From NCBI GenBank assembly GCA_917880885.1, contig OU862927.1:36607571-36671570 (forward strand): a DNA stretch of 64,000 bases, given 5' to 3'. This DNA is from Limnephilus marmoratus (Eukaryota; Arthropoda; Insecta; Trichoptera; Limnephilidae). A model generated the notes under the pieces. The model saw only the letters and a program-made list of their open reading frames with translations. It did not search any database and was not told where the DNA came from. Each line of letters starts with the position of its first letter. The stretch's first letter is position 1. A program made the position numbers and the translations under genes. Positions 1 through 10,579 of this stretch are shown here, one piece after another.

Positions 1-164
1 CCGAAGTTGCGTTAGCACAAAGAGCTTTTTGAAAACTTTTTACTTAGATTTTTATTCTCACAAAGCTTTTGTTTACATTCTCGTAGGCAGGTATTTATCT
101 GTACCATTTCACTAACGTTGATATATCTATCTATTTGACAAGTCAGGAGGGAATAAGCCAAACT

Positions 165-610
165 TAAGGGCCCGCAACCCGGATTTGTACCGATTTATTA
201 CATATTTCCCTTAAACACGGTAAGATTTAAAGCTTTTAAAAAAATATATGTTATTCTTGAAGATAATATCTAGACTTTGCCCGCGCCGAGACGCAAATTA
301 TATAAAATTCCCTAGATAGAAAAAAATCGCAAAGGGTGCTCCAAAAATTATTATAAACACGTTTGTTTCAGTTATTTTACAAGTTATATGTATGAAAAAA
401 TTCACAGTGTTTCTTTAAATGCTGTTTGAAGACAATGCCCGCGAGATTTTTGCTCTATTTTAAACGAGTCGTGTTTTATTAAACATTTTCGCAATTTTCG
501 CATCGATTTTGTCGCTGTAAATGTTAGCGCTCTCCTCTAACATTCGTAATTTCGTATCTCTCCATCTTCTTCTTTTCGAGCCCGGTTGCAGAGCCTTAAA
601 GTCGATATTT
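165..610 (-). repeat. Dispersed repeat F, copy 1, with a short open frame
   Basis: This block recurs with moderate divergence at 53870-54295, and a piece recurs in the opposite orientation at 5573-5690. On the minus strand a 96-codon open frame (750 to 460) overlaps it; its last part (KRRRWRDTKLRMLEES, then DAKIAKMFNKTRLV before the stop) lies in the conserved portion, so it may be the C-terminal end of a transposon protein. I do not recognise the protein. No terminal repeats or A-tail were found, so the class is open. Being repeated three times in 64 kb argues against a host gene. Confidence 0.6.
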
Positions 611-884
611 TCTGTAGTATAATCTTTGTGGTTAAATGAAATAAGTCCCAAAGTACATGGTGGTAAGCGTGTGGTGAAATATTTTTTAATAATTTCAATA
701 AATTCAGATATCACAGCTATGACGGAAGGAGTTATCAGTTCACAGTTCACGGCAAATCAAAAATAATTTTTCGCTTTTGCGTCATGTTTTGTAGGTTTAT
801 TAAGGCTGGCTACCAATTTATTTTAATTAGAATGCTAAACAAACAGCAGTTAACTTTGTTGTAATTGGATATTTTATTTTATTC
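611..884. other. AT-rich sequence with no recognised feature
   Basis: Short AT-rich stretch between repeat F and the duplicated Helitron-like block. Only the upstream end of the repeat-F open frame reaches into it (to 750). Nothing else supported. Confidence 0.4.
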
Positions 885-1096
885 TCCCTATTCTCTTTTT
901 TATTTATATTTATACAAAATATGTAGGTTATAATATGCAATGAAAACACCAGTTACCTCTATTTTAATGTTTTAATCCTTTGTTATTAAGTATTTATAAC
1001 TTTTATTTTAATAACCATGCAAAGCAAACAACAGTAATAATCATGTATTAATTATTTTATTCTTTCTCTTCTCTTTCTAGTTATTTTTATAAAAAA

Positions 1097-1640
1097 ACTA
1101 GCTGGTACCCGGCGTGCGTTGCTTTGCCATTTAATCAAGAAATTGTTTCTCCCTGCGCGTCCTTTCCCATTCGTCCCGTTCACCTTCCTCCTCCCCTTTA
1201 CTCTACTCCCCCTCTCTCTCCCTCCCCTCCATACATTCAGTCCCGGTACATTCTGTTTTAAAACAGTTCGCGTGGCACCTACCGCAATTTTTTATACAAA
1301 TTTTATAATGCCAGAGCTCATCGGTACATATAGAAAACTTCGCGGGCGTGCTCACAACGACTCGCCAAAGTTTCATCGCAATCTCGAGTGGACCCCAGTC
1401 TACCGTACCGAAGGGACGAACATCAAATGTTTGACAGGAAAGTAGGTAGAACAGTTTATATAGGAAAATGAAACCGTTGTTTTTACTATCTTCCTCGCAA
1501 TGTTTCCATATTTTCTTACCGTTTAAACCTTCCCTCCTTCCCTGGACTACGACAAATATTTCAAAACCAAAATCAGCTAAATCGGCCCAGCCGTTCTGAG
1601 TTTTAGCGAGAAAAACGAACAGCAATTGATTTTTATATAT
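1097..1640 (-). mobile_element. Helitron-like nonautonomous element (HEL-D1)
   Basis: Read on the minus strand it ends in ...GGGTACCAGCTAGT, the CTAG-type 3' end expected of a Helitron, preceded by the recurrent GCAACGCACGCC. The body has a C-rich block on the plus strand (1140-1235) and the recurrent TATACAAATTTTATAATGCC segment. At least five other copies occur in the window. The family resembles the LEP1-type Helitron-like repeats of insects. No Rep/helicase coding is present. The open frames here have no family resemblance. Confidence 0.55.
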
Positions 1641-1896
1641 TTTTATAAAAAATATGTATGTAGGACCATAATATGCAATGCAAATACCAGTTACCTTTTT
1701 GTTTTAATCCTTTTTTTTTAAGTATTATTAACTCTATTCCTACATTTTTAATAGTTTTATACTTTTATATTTTTTTTTATCATTTCTCTTCTTTTATTTC
1801 CTCCATTTTCTTTTTATTTGTACAAAACATATTCCATATGTTCATGCTCATTATAATTTGAATGTCCAAAAACAGTCAAAACATTTAAATGAGGAA

Positions 1897-2350
1897 CTAG
1901 CTGGTAGGCTGGTACCCGGCATGCGTTGCTATGCCATTTAATAAAGAAATAGTTTCTCCCTGCGTGTCCTTTCCCATTCGTCCCATTTCCCTTTCGCTTC
2001 CCCTTCCTCTCCAGAGTTCCCCTGCCCCCTCAGAGGTTCCCCTCCTCCCTTGTTCCCCTCTCCCCCCTCCCGCAAACCCCCTACCCGAGTTCCTCTCCCC
2101 CCTCCCGCATTCCATACATTCAGTCCTGGTACATTCAGTTTTCAAACAGCTCGCGTGCCACAATCAATTTTTATACAAATTTCATAATGCCGGAGTTCAC
2201 CAGTAGTTTTATAGAAACCTTGTCCTGACAATAACGAACACACAAAAAAAAGAATTATCCAATTTGGTGCAGTCATTCGGAAGTTATGCGCGTTAATACA
2301 TTTCGGCGATTCATTTTTATAGATAGATAGATAGATAGATAGATAGAAGA
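1897..2350 (-). mobile_element. Helitron-like element (HEL-D2) with (TAGA)n end
   Basis: Best preserved copy of the first part of the window. On the minus strand it starts at a (TATC)n microsatellite (plus-strand TAGA repeats at 2320-2347), contains the 'GCGCATAACTTCCGAA' segment, a GTCAGGACAAGG block and a G-rich block, and ends with GGCATAGCAACGCATGCC just before GGTACC and CTAGT. GGCAT/ATGCC can form a short hairpin near the CTAG end, as in Helitrons. The 3' tip shows a small duplication (GCTGGTAGGCTGGTA). Confidence 0.6.
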
Positions 2351-2853
2351 TGCAAAATAAATGTAATAATCTTGTCCTATATAAATAATCATTTAGCGTC
2401 TTGAATTTCAACTTTCGAAAGAAGTCAAAATCACAGAACTCATTACTGTATTATGAATATTTATAAAACGAGAGGTTGATCTTCCAAGAAATACCTATCA
2501 ATATTAAAGAGGAGGAAAATGAGAATTTAAAAAAGAATTGGTGAAATACCATATGTGATGATGTATAATTTTTAGGACGGGTTATTTTAAAAAATTTGAA
2601 CAATTCATGAAATTTTTAAGTTAACTTTCAGATTCTGTGAAAGACACAGAACACAGTAGGTACACAGAACGTGAAAATTACCTTAAAAAATTTGATGAAT
2701 GGTTCAAATTTTTTGAAACAGCCCGACCTTAATCTTTGTAATTGCTTTGTTATTTTTTATTTTAAATACTGTACATATAGTTTGTAACTGTATTTTCTGT
2801 ATATTATATTGTGATGTTTATATAATTAGCACGTATTATAATTATAACCATTA
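2351..2853. other. AT-rich sequence, nothing recognised
   Basis: No coding frame, tRNA-like sequence or terminal repeats found. A short imperfect inverted arrangement is present: GGACGGGTTATTTTAAAAAATTTGAAC near 2575-2605 and its complement near 2700-2730. It could be the ends of a small unnamed MITE of about 155 bp, but I could not define edges. Confidence 0.35.
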
Positions 2854-3175
2854 TTTTTTTTTTACACGAGCTTCAAGCAGGAGGCCCTGAGGAAAACAAT
2901 TTGGGATGCTGTGTGGTGGGTTTTTTAGGGAAAGGAACGAGAGAAGAGTTCTAGGAAGGAAAAGGGTTTAAGGGGTGGGTAGGAATCTGGGGTTCAGTGT
3001 ATCCTAGTCATCCGCCTCCAAGACCTAGACAAACCTCACCCCATGAACCCGGGCACCCCTGCTAAATAACCAAACGTAGCGAACCACTTGGGATGATCTA
3101 TAGCAGAGGCGTTGGTTATCCAATAAAGGTTCCTGGGGCGTCGGTACCCATTCCCGCCCCCGAAATTGAAATATA
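2854..3175 (-). mobile_element. SINE-B copy 1
   Basis: Poly-T at 2854-2863 marks the A-tail of a minus-strand element. It runs to the 5' end at about 3175 (ATTCCCGCCCC on the plus strand). The body matches seven other copies in this window (landmarks: GGTTATCCAATAAAGG, CCACTTGGG.TGA, GGGTAGGAATCTGGGG). The 3' hairpin region found in other copies has an internal deletion here, so the inner stem is lost. Confidence 0.75.
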
Positions 3176-3184
3176 AACATTATA

Positions 3185-3545
3185 AGCGAAAACAGTTTTT
3201 TGCGAATACCGTACAAGAGTTCCAACTGCTCGTAAACCGCCTGGAGCCAGTGAGACTATGACATCCCCCAATGGAGTATACCGAGAGGCTGAAAAGAGAG
3301 AGGGGATCTGGTTTCTGTCTGATTTCGATTCTAAATGGTGGTCCTTCACCAGAGCGATACTGAACGTATCTACTACACCGGAACATGCCGCAAATTCACT
3401 AAAAATATTAATAATTTCTAATTAATAAATTGTTTGAATTACACAAATTAATCAAATAAGATTTACTTGCGCATAACGGGATTTAAACCCGCGACCTCCG
3501 ATTTCGTACCCAATGATCGTAACCACTCAAACACAGAGGCCATTG
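3185..3545 (-). mobile_element. tRNA-derived SINE-C copy 1
   Basis: Minus-strand SINE. Its 3' tail is near 3195 (TTTTTTGCGAATACC on the plus strand) and its tRNA-like head at about 3475-3540. The complement contains a B-box-like GGGTTTAAATCCCG and an A-box-like TTTGAGTGGTTACG. The body shows family landmarks (GAGCCAGTGAGACTATG, AATGGTGGTC). It lies immediately upstream of SINE-B copy 1 in the same orientation. Confidence 0.7.
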
Positions 3546-4142
3546 TATGTGCAACCGGTCATTATTATTGATTTGAAATATTTCAGCTGGTACACACAAA
3601 TTCAATTGGATTGGAGATGATTTCTTCAATTGATCTTTATTGATTCAACGTGGTCATAGTTACAGCTCAGCGTGATACAATAATGACTAGACAAAATCCA
3701 TAAAGACCCAAAATGAACGAACAGTATATACGTAAATGGATACCTGTTTGTCATAAAACTGAAAGGGTTCGGACTTAATTGTATTTATCGAGTTTACAGA
3801 AAGTGTATTTACGCAATTTCCAATTTACAAATGGACGCAAAGGTAATTTACGATGAGGTAATGCCTAATGTCTGCTACCGTTTTTGGTAAGGGGTGAACA
3901 TGAACAAAAAACACACTAGATGCGTAGACTATTCACCATTCTAGACATCAACACATTGACATTCTTAAGTTTACTTTAGTCAGAAAACTGCAAAGAAAAA
4001 ATCTTTAAATAAACGTCGCTTGACATGTTTTTAGTCCATTAAAGTGAATAGACTTGAAAAGTTAAGAGGCTAATAAGCCTTAAAAAAGAAGACGAAGACT
4101 ACTGATGAAGGTTTGAATAGGAGTTACGTAAATACGAATGAT
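3546..4142. other. No recognised feature
   Basis: AT-rich sequence between SINE-C and a minus-strand LINE. I see no coding frame, RNA gene or repeat with defined ends. Confidence 0.35.
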
Positions 4143-5578
4143 ATATTTTTATTTTATTTTATTTATTAATTTTATTTTCGTAATTTGCACATTTAAGTTT
4201 ACAAATTTCTAATTAATTTTAATATTTCATATTGCAAACTAAATATTATGTAGCTCCTACAATACGTCTTGAACTTTCCAATTGGTGTTGACTTCAAAGT
4301 CTCTGGTAGCTTGTTATACAACTTCATCCCCTTGTACAGCAAACTGTTCTGCGTATTCGCCTTATCCTTTTTTTGAAGCCTGATTTCTTTGCATGTTCTT
4401 GTGTTATGTCTGTGAATGTCCTTGTTGAATACAATTTTATTTGAAAAGTATTTTGGTAAAATGTTGTTAATTTTTTTATGTATAAATATCATCGTATTCA
4501 AAGTCAGCATCTGTTTCACGGTTAGCCAATTCAGTTCTTTTAACATTTTGTTTACTTTTGAAAATCTATTCCGCCGTAATATTATTCTCATCGCCCTGTT
4601 TTGGAGAATTTTAAACTTATTTTGTTCTCGTTCGTTACATAGGAAAAGGATAGTTGAGCAATAGTTAAAATGTGGAGCAATAATCGAATTGTAGATAGTG
4701 ATTGCAGTTTTACTAGATAGTTTTGGCCGAATTCTTCCCAAAAAAGATATTTTTTCCCAATTTTCTTTTGTGTATATTCAGCATGCTTGTTGAATGTTAG
4801 TTTGGAGTCGAATATAACTCCTAAATATTTCATTTCAGTAACATTTTCAATAATTTCACCATCAATTTTAATTTTGTTTTCACTGGATGTCTTCTTGTAT
4901 CCGATCACCATACATTTTGTTTTTTTTTTGTATTTAATTTAAGCTTATTAATTTTTAGCCATCTTGATACATTGTTTAGCTCATTATTTAAAATATTTAT
5001 TAGTTCTTCATAGTTATCTCCAATTAAGTATATTAGTGTATCATCGGCAAATAGTCGTACTTTGCATTTTGAAAATATTTTCACCATGTCATTAATATAG
5101 AGTATGAACAATAGAGGTCCAAGAACCGACCCTTGAGGTACTCCTAATTTATTTTCCATTGGTTTTGAAAACTGATTATTAATTTTTGTTATCTGTTTTC
5201 TGTCTTTCAAATACTCTTCTATTAATTTAATGGCTACAGATGAAAAACCAATTTCTTTAAGCTTTTTTATCAGTATTTCTCGACCTATAGTTTCGAATGC
5301 CCTTTGAAAATCCAAAAATATTGCTAAGATATATTTATTACTATTCATTCCTTCCTTCCATTCTTCGACAATTACGTTTAATGCTGTTTCACATGAGTTA
5401 TTAGATCTGAATCCTGATTGCTCTTGGTATAAAATATTGTGTTTATCTAGGTATTGCCAAATTCGTTCTTTTATTATTACTTCAAGTATCTGTTCATTTT
5501 TTGGTAAAGTGTTGATTGGTCGAAATTCTTCACATTTTCTGGTATTTTTAACCTTTGGAACCGGTATAATAGAGAGAG
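4143..5578 (-). pseudogene. 5'-truncated LINE reverse transcriptase (LINE-K), frameshifted
   Basis: Decayed non-LTR retrotransposon, CR1/Jockey-type by its motifs. On the minus strand from about 5578 the frame reads RPINTLP (fingers), QSGFR, SCETALN, then FLDFQRAFET (first catalytic Asp), LGVPQGSVLGPLLF and FADDTLIY (the DD pair), all in one frame ending at 4905. It shifts at the T-run near 4915-4930 into the thumb segment (MKYLGVIFDSKLTF, 4911-4750), then shifts again near 4740 into a C-terminal domain ending at 4199. An AT-rich (TAAAA)n-like tail lies at 4143-4178. The endonuclease and N-terminus are absent, as in a 5'-truncated insertion. It is not functional because three frames are needed. 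Confidence 0.85.
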
Positions 5579-5690
5579 CGCGCTAACATTAAAGAAAAAA
5601 GATTATAATGAAAAGGCGTTAGACACTCTTGTGAAAACATTTAATAAAACACGATTTATTAAAAACATAGTTAAGTTAAGATGATACAAG
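5573..5690 (+). repeat. Dispersed repeat F, fragment
   Basis: The stretch GCGCGCTAACATTAAAG ... TTTAATAAAACACG matches the minus strand of repeat F at 165-610 (the part encoding KMFNKTR). It abuts the 5' end of LINE-K, so LINE-K may have inserted beside or into an F copy. Confidence 0.5.
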
Positions 5691-6118
5691 GGCTATCCGT
5701 AAATAAGGTCTCCAAGGTGCTGCAGTCGCGAAAAACGATTTAACGCGCAATCTTTTAAAATGGCGTGTAGCCTGGTTTCCCCTTGCCAAATCCCCACCAC
5801 GATTCCATGATGCACCCTCTGTGACGCTTAGTCTCGGTGTAGTAGCCGTTCGCGATGGAGCTTCCACTCGCCGTACCCGCCAGGTGTGAGTTACGCTCTA
5901 CTAAGTAGTAAAAGCAAAACGAAATAATAAAGAAGAAAAAGCAAAACATACAGACATGCCGGTAGTCGATATCCACACGTATATTATATTAAAAAAAATA
6001 TTTGAAGTTGTTTCAAAATCCAGGGAGGAAATCGCGGAATAAATTTGCATGGATAAAACGTCGCCTGGTTTGTTCTTAACCACTTGGACCTATATGCTTG
6101 ATTTCACAATATAACATT
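5691..6118. other. No recognised feature
   Basis: Short open frames on the minus strand (5676-6083) are mutually overlapping and resemble no family I know. No terminal repeats seen. Confidence 0.3.
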
Positions 6119-6126
6119 ACCAAACA

Positions 6127-6300
6127 CAGGGCAGAATTAAACATGTCGAGGCCCCTAGGCAGTTGCCTACACTGCCTTATGGATAATCCGGCACTGCCAG
6201 GGCCGGATTGAACATGTCGGGGCCCCTAGGCAATGCACGTCACGTGGCCCCTTTACCCCTAGACAGTTGGCTAGACTGCCTTATGGATAATCCGGCCCTG
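6127..6300. mobile_element. hAT-type MITE with internal tandem duplication
   Basis: Ends are CAGGGCAGAATTA and TAATCCGGCCCTG, flanked by near-identical 8-bp direct repeats (ACCAAACA at 6119-6126, ACCAGACA at 6301-6308), the size made by hAT transposases. Inside, a TIR-like pair meets near 6195-6201 (CCGGCACTGC then CAGGGCCGGATT), so the element looks like two head-to-tail copies of a shorter MITE. No coding capacity. Confidence 0.8.
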
Positions 6301-6308
6301 ACCAGACA

Positions 6309-6829
6309 TAAGTATGACGTATGAGGCGTACTTGACTAATTAAGATACTCTATTAATTTGTTGTAATTAGCACTTACCTATCCACTGTCTCATTAAATTA
6401 GTCCACATTAATTTGACCACAAAATTCGCAGATATTTGAGGAACTTACCTGAAAAGAAAAAGAAAACATGTTTTAGTCAAATAAGAAAATAACACATAAT
6501 AAATAAGTAAATAACAAGTTTCTTCCATACAAATTTCAGTGGAAATACACTAATGTTCTAGTAAGCCAATATAGCCCAGCGTTCTGTCTTACTTACACTC
6601 GCCTACATAGTAGATGTCCATCTCATTTGAATTTCGTAAACGGAGTGTTGTATTGCAAATTTAAGCCTCGATTAGGCAAATATTTAGACCACGAAACACG
6701 CACACAAGGCATTTCTTGATTTCTTATTATTTATTCTATTGCAAATAACATTAAAACAAATAAAAAAGGCAAAAAGTTTACAAAAACTTTGGTTTTAGGC
6801 ATGTCGATTTTTTTGGTTTGTCGTAATGC
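6309..6829. other. No recognised feature
   Basis: AT-rich spacer without coding frames or repeats that I can support. Confidence 0.3.
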
Positions 6830-8018
6830 TGAAGTCACACCATTCACTCGGGTGAAGGTTTACTCGATGAAATGTTCCATTCTCGTTCCGCCGCGTGTTC
6901 ACACGGTTCCTTCGAAGGAAGAGTTCACTCGACATTCTCGCTGCGAAGTCGTCGAGAGTAGTCGCGGCCGCATTGGAATTCGTCCGGCGCTGACGGCTAT
7001 GTTCGGGAATATTTACGATTTCAATTGACATTTCCGATAACGTCGAACTAAATTACGAGAAATTGGCGATTCTTGTAAACAGTAAATAAATTTCAGCACC
7101 ATAAAATGAACATATGGTTAAATAATAACCTGAAAACTGATATCTACCACTATTTTAGCACCATGAAAATATTTTTATTCCAAAATAGGCCTCGGCTTGC
7201 AATAAAATCCATATAAATGGAATATTTATTAACTTATCCCAAAACTAAAAACTGTTTTGGAAAGGTGATAAAAAATGCTTTCAAAATTTATTATTAGAAA
7301 TAACCACGTAATTTTTTAAATAGAATAATTTTTAATGTAAACTTTTAAAAGTTTAAAAAATGGCTCTACTTGCTTTTATTCTAACTAAAATTACTGGTTA
7401 ACAAAAGAAATATAAAAACACACACTTATTTTGTTAGACAAATAAATTATAAACATTTCTGTCACCACACTTTTTTGACGTTTCATATAAAAATAATTCA
7501 TAAAAAATTCACAATGTTTCATAATTTCTTTTTCAAATTCGATCAGAAACTTTGGTTCCATAGAAGTGTACATTCGTATTATTTTTGTGGTTAATTGTTA
7601 TATTGGATATATAGAACATTATTTTCTCTTTCCAATACCGTTTAGATCATATTTTTCACTATGATAGTAAGGGAGAAACAACGATTTCTATGAGACGTGT
7701 AGGAGTTATTTCGAAAAGCGAACCAAACGGAGCATTTTGACGTTTAAGCCGCTCCGGCTACTCGTCCTCACGACAGAACATTTCGGCCGACTGATTTGCG
7801 AGTGAAAGACTGTTCACTTGAGTGTTCACACACATCATTCGCGTCACGTGATGTTAAATTCCGGTTGCGAGGGAACAGTGCCGAAGGAAGCATTCCAACA
7901 TTGTTGGTATGCTTCATTCGGAACTGTCTCTATTCACTTCGGTGTTCACACGGTTCATTTCGAGGGAAAAACGCGGAATGAAATCACGAAATGAACGATA
8001 AATGAATGGTGTGAATGG
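6830..8018. mobile_element. Candidate TIR element with GTTCACACGGTTC-type subrepeats
   Basis: The left end reads CACACCATTCACTCGG and the right end carries TGAATGGTGTGAATG, giving an inverted pair of about 12 bp. Both ends contain GTGTTCACACGGTTC and GAAGGAAG motifs in a GC-richer context than the AT-rich middle (7030-7740). This is the pattern of a nonautonomous DNA transposon with subterminal repeats. Exact edges, target duplication and superfamily are unclear. Confidence 0.4.
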
Positions 8019-8024
8019 GCTATA

Positions 8025-8365
8025 AGGAGGCCTCATCTTCGGAACTATCATCTTTGAAGATGCTGTGTGGGGAGTCTTTTTAGGAGAAGAAGGTATGAGG
8101 GATGGGTATCTTAAAATCTTGGGGTCAATGTGTCCAGGAGTGACGGATGCATGAATCCATTCCTCCCACTGCAGTGCAAGGCAATTGGTCGAGCGAGTCC
8201 GGCTAGAGACTTCAAAAGGTCTCCCCCAACCTGTCTCTCCCGATCTGTCCCACCACTGCAGTTGGTGTGCAGAACCGTCGCATGCCTGCTAATTGACTAA
8301 ACGGAACCATTTGGGGTGGCCTATGGCAGGAGTGTTGGTTATCCAATAAATGGATCAGCGGTACC
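8025..8365 (-). mobile_element. SINE-B copy 2 (long subtype)
   Basis: Minus-strand copy recognised by GATGCTGTGTGG, GTTGGTTATCCAATAAA and the closing GCGGTACC. It carries the extra middle block (GTGACGGATGCATGAATCC ... CTGCAGTGCAAGGC) also seen in the copies at 16.0, 21.6, 36.7 and 63.1 kb, so SINE-B has a long and a short subtype. The 3' hairpin is largely lost. Confidence 0.7.
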
Positions 8366-8860
8366 ATATCGATGGTCTGTGTTTATTATATCAATGGTCG
8401 GAAAGAGCGGAATGATAAAGTGACATTTGGTCGTTCCAACTTCCAAGTGATAGTTATTCGATATACAGAAATAACTTGGCATTACCTCAGTGAATTCTAT
8501 TGATTTTGCGTTCCATTTCGCTGGCTTTAAGCGGGGAGGGCAATAAATTAAGTGGGTTGTGGTTTTATCTTTTAGAAATGAGATGTTTTTCTTGTTTCGT
8601 CCAACAAAGGCCTAATTAAATTTAGATCCTTCTCGGTAAAGAAAGTAGAGAAACAACAGGATCCATAATGTTAATTAATTAATATAAATGTAATTATAAT
8701 TGTTATGCGGACAATAACATGCAAAGGGAAAATAATAAAATGTTGCTGGTACTAAATTTATTTTTCTTTTCGAATTAAGAGTGCCCTAAAATACAAATGT
8801 CTTGACCAATCTTTTTAGTTGTTTCACACTGATTTATTGGTTGTTAATTAATCAAGAGTA
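8366..8860. other. No recognised feature
   Basis: AT-rich spacer. I see no coding frame or defined repeat. Confidence 0.3.
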
Positions 8861-9365
8861 TAAGATACTCTCAGTATCGCCCTGGTGGGAGACCACCAGT
8901 CCGAATCGAAACGTTGCTTGGAATAGCTACAGCCGTATTTGGTGGTCACATCTGAATAGGCAGGCGATATGACGGCATCCGTAATCGAGGGATAAGGCTC
9001 TCGATTAGCAGTCCGAAGGACTTGGATTAAAAAATCTGACTTTTATTGATTTGTGTTATTTCACGATTCAATCATTTAAAAAATAATATATTTGCGGCAC
9101 ATTCCAGAGTGAAAGATGATTTTAATACCGCCCTGGCGCAAGTCCATCATTCAGATATGAAACGTTGCTTGAAATAGCTTTAGCCGTGTTTGGTGACAAG
9201 ATTTGAAAAGTCAGGTACTTCCCCATTTCCTCTTCCCCGTCTCCTTCACTTTTCTACTACCTTCAACCTCACAATTTACTTACCCCAATTGAGGATACCA
9301 TAGTCTCACTGGCTCCAGGCGGTTGGGAGCAGTTGGGCCTTTTGTGCGGTATTCCCATTAAACAT
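8861..9365 (+). mobile_element. tRNA-derived SINE-C copy 2, dimeric arrangement
   Basis: A truncated SINE-C body (8861-8965, GATACTCTCAGTATCGCCCTGG) runs directly into a second copy that begins with a decayed tRNA-like head (ATGACGGCATCCGTAATCG..., 8968) and continues through a full body to GTGCGGTATTCCCATTAAA. The same order, body then GACGGC head then body, is seen at 61760-62420. The head has an A-box-like region, but its B box is damaged (GACTTGGATTAA). Confidence 0.7.
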
Positions 9366-9425
9366 ACGTACCTATCTCAATTGGAGATAATATAGTCCTT
9401 TGCTCCAGATAGTTAGAAGCAGTTG
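9366..9425 (+). repeat. SINE-C tail fragment
   Basis: CAATTGGAGATAATATAGTC ... CTCCAGATAGTTAGAAGCAG repeats the end of the preceding SINE-C with divergence, giving a partial tail duplication before the mariner fragment. Confidence 0.5.
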
Positions 9426-9499
9426 GAAATATCGAATACACATAAAAAATATAGGTACATTAAGCCTCGATGACACAGGGCGAGTTTACAAGCTTCACT

Positions 9500-9856
9500 C
9501 AATTCGTGAGGTACCCACCTTTCAAGCTTTTTCACCTTCCCAATTTGCTTCAAGTGGATTAAAACAGTTTTATCACTAACACCGCAGCCTGCAGCTAACT
9601 CGGACGTGGTTTGCGATGGATCCGCTTCCACAATAGGCTTCAATTCTTCATTATCAACTTTGGTCTCCGGCCGTCCACGGGGCTTGTTCTGCAGGTCGAA
9701 ATTTCCAGAACGAAAACGTTGAAACCAAAAACGCACTGTGTTTTCTTTTGCGGCACCGTCGCCATACACATCATTAATCCTTCGAGCCGTTTCTGCAGCA
9801 CTGGTGCCACGGTGGAACTCGTACTCGTAAATAACGCGATATTTCAAGTTTTCCAT
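9500..9856 (-). pseudogene. mariner transposase, N-terminal fragment
   Basis: The frame starting at Met (9856) gives about 118 residues typical of the paired helix-turn-helix DNA-binding half of a mariner transposase: AAETARRINDVYG, NTVRFWFQRFRSGNFDL, a KPRGRP hook-like linker, then DNEELKPIVEADPSQTTSEL and HLKQIGKVKKLERWVPHELS. This is close in pattern to the irritans/cecropia-type mariners. After VPHELSEA the similarity stops, so the whole catalytic DDD domain (about 220 residues) is missing. An inverted-repeat-like TTAGGTCCTTGTGAAATTGG on the minus strand near 10020-10045 could be its 5' terminal repeat; this is inference. Confidence 0.85.
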
Positions 9857-9899
9857 TTTGTAAACTAAGTGACGCAAGGAAAAAAAAAACAATTAAGGA

Positions 9900-10579
9900 A
9901 AAAACAAATGAATTATAATTTTCGAAACACAAATACATGAGTAAATAGCTGTATAAATTTGAATTTGGAATTCCTAACCAAAGAGAAAATATTTGAGATC
10001 AAAGTTGGCAGTGCGACAAATCGCCAATTTCACAAGGACCTAATAAATTGATTTTTGAACAATCGCTATTACACAATAATTTGGACTTGAAACGTGGTCA
10101 CGGTCAAGATCGTAAACCTTTAATTTAATTATAAAAAATATGTGGCGAGTTACGTGCAGATTACAGGCAGACCATAAATCGTGAAGTCATGACATAAGTA
10201 TAATAAATTCTCCAATTTTCTCTTTAAACTGGTACCCGAGCATGCTTAGAATAAATCAGTTTTTTATGTTCATAACCGACGCCCTGTCGCGTGTCTATGG
10301 CTTCTAAAGATAGAGAATCGCATTAAGTCTGTGGAAATGGAATCTTCTTGGGGTGTGTAACTGTACTTGATGCTTACCGAGGGTAGTACATTATACTAGT
10401 ACAGGTATATAAATATTCGAGAGGGTGTACTTGGCGAAACGACCTTCAAAGTTCTTCAAGTGTATCGGGGTATAAATCTATCTAATAATTTGATATATTG
10501 GACAGGTAAGTAAGTAATGGGTGGCTTTTCGGAAAGCACTGAAAAACAATTTGCGAAAAGGAATTTCGTACAGAATTAA
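9900..10579. other. mariner 5' flank and AT-rich spacer
   Basis: May include the untranslated end of the mariner element up to about 10045. The rest shows no coding frame or repeat. Confidence 0.3.

Larger units (their letters stand above)
885..2350. repeat. Tandem segmental duplication, two units of about 750 bp
   Basis: The AT-rich stretch at about 900-1000 (ATATGCAATGAAAACACC... then TTTTAATCCTTTG) is repeated with divergence at about 1650-1740 (ATATGCAATGCAAATACC...), and each copy is followed by a minus-strand Helitron-like element (1097-1640, 1897-2350). The unit [AT-rich spacer + Helitron-like element] has therefore been duplicated head to tail, or the element inserted repeatedly next to older copies of itself. 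Confidence 0.65.

Noticed and set aside
1119..2206. Proline-rich plus-strand frames and their minus-strand counterparts
   Set aside because: They translate the C-rich block of Helitron-like copies; not conserved in frame between copies.
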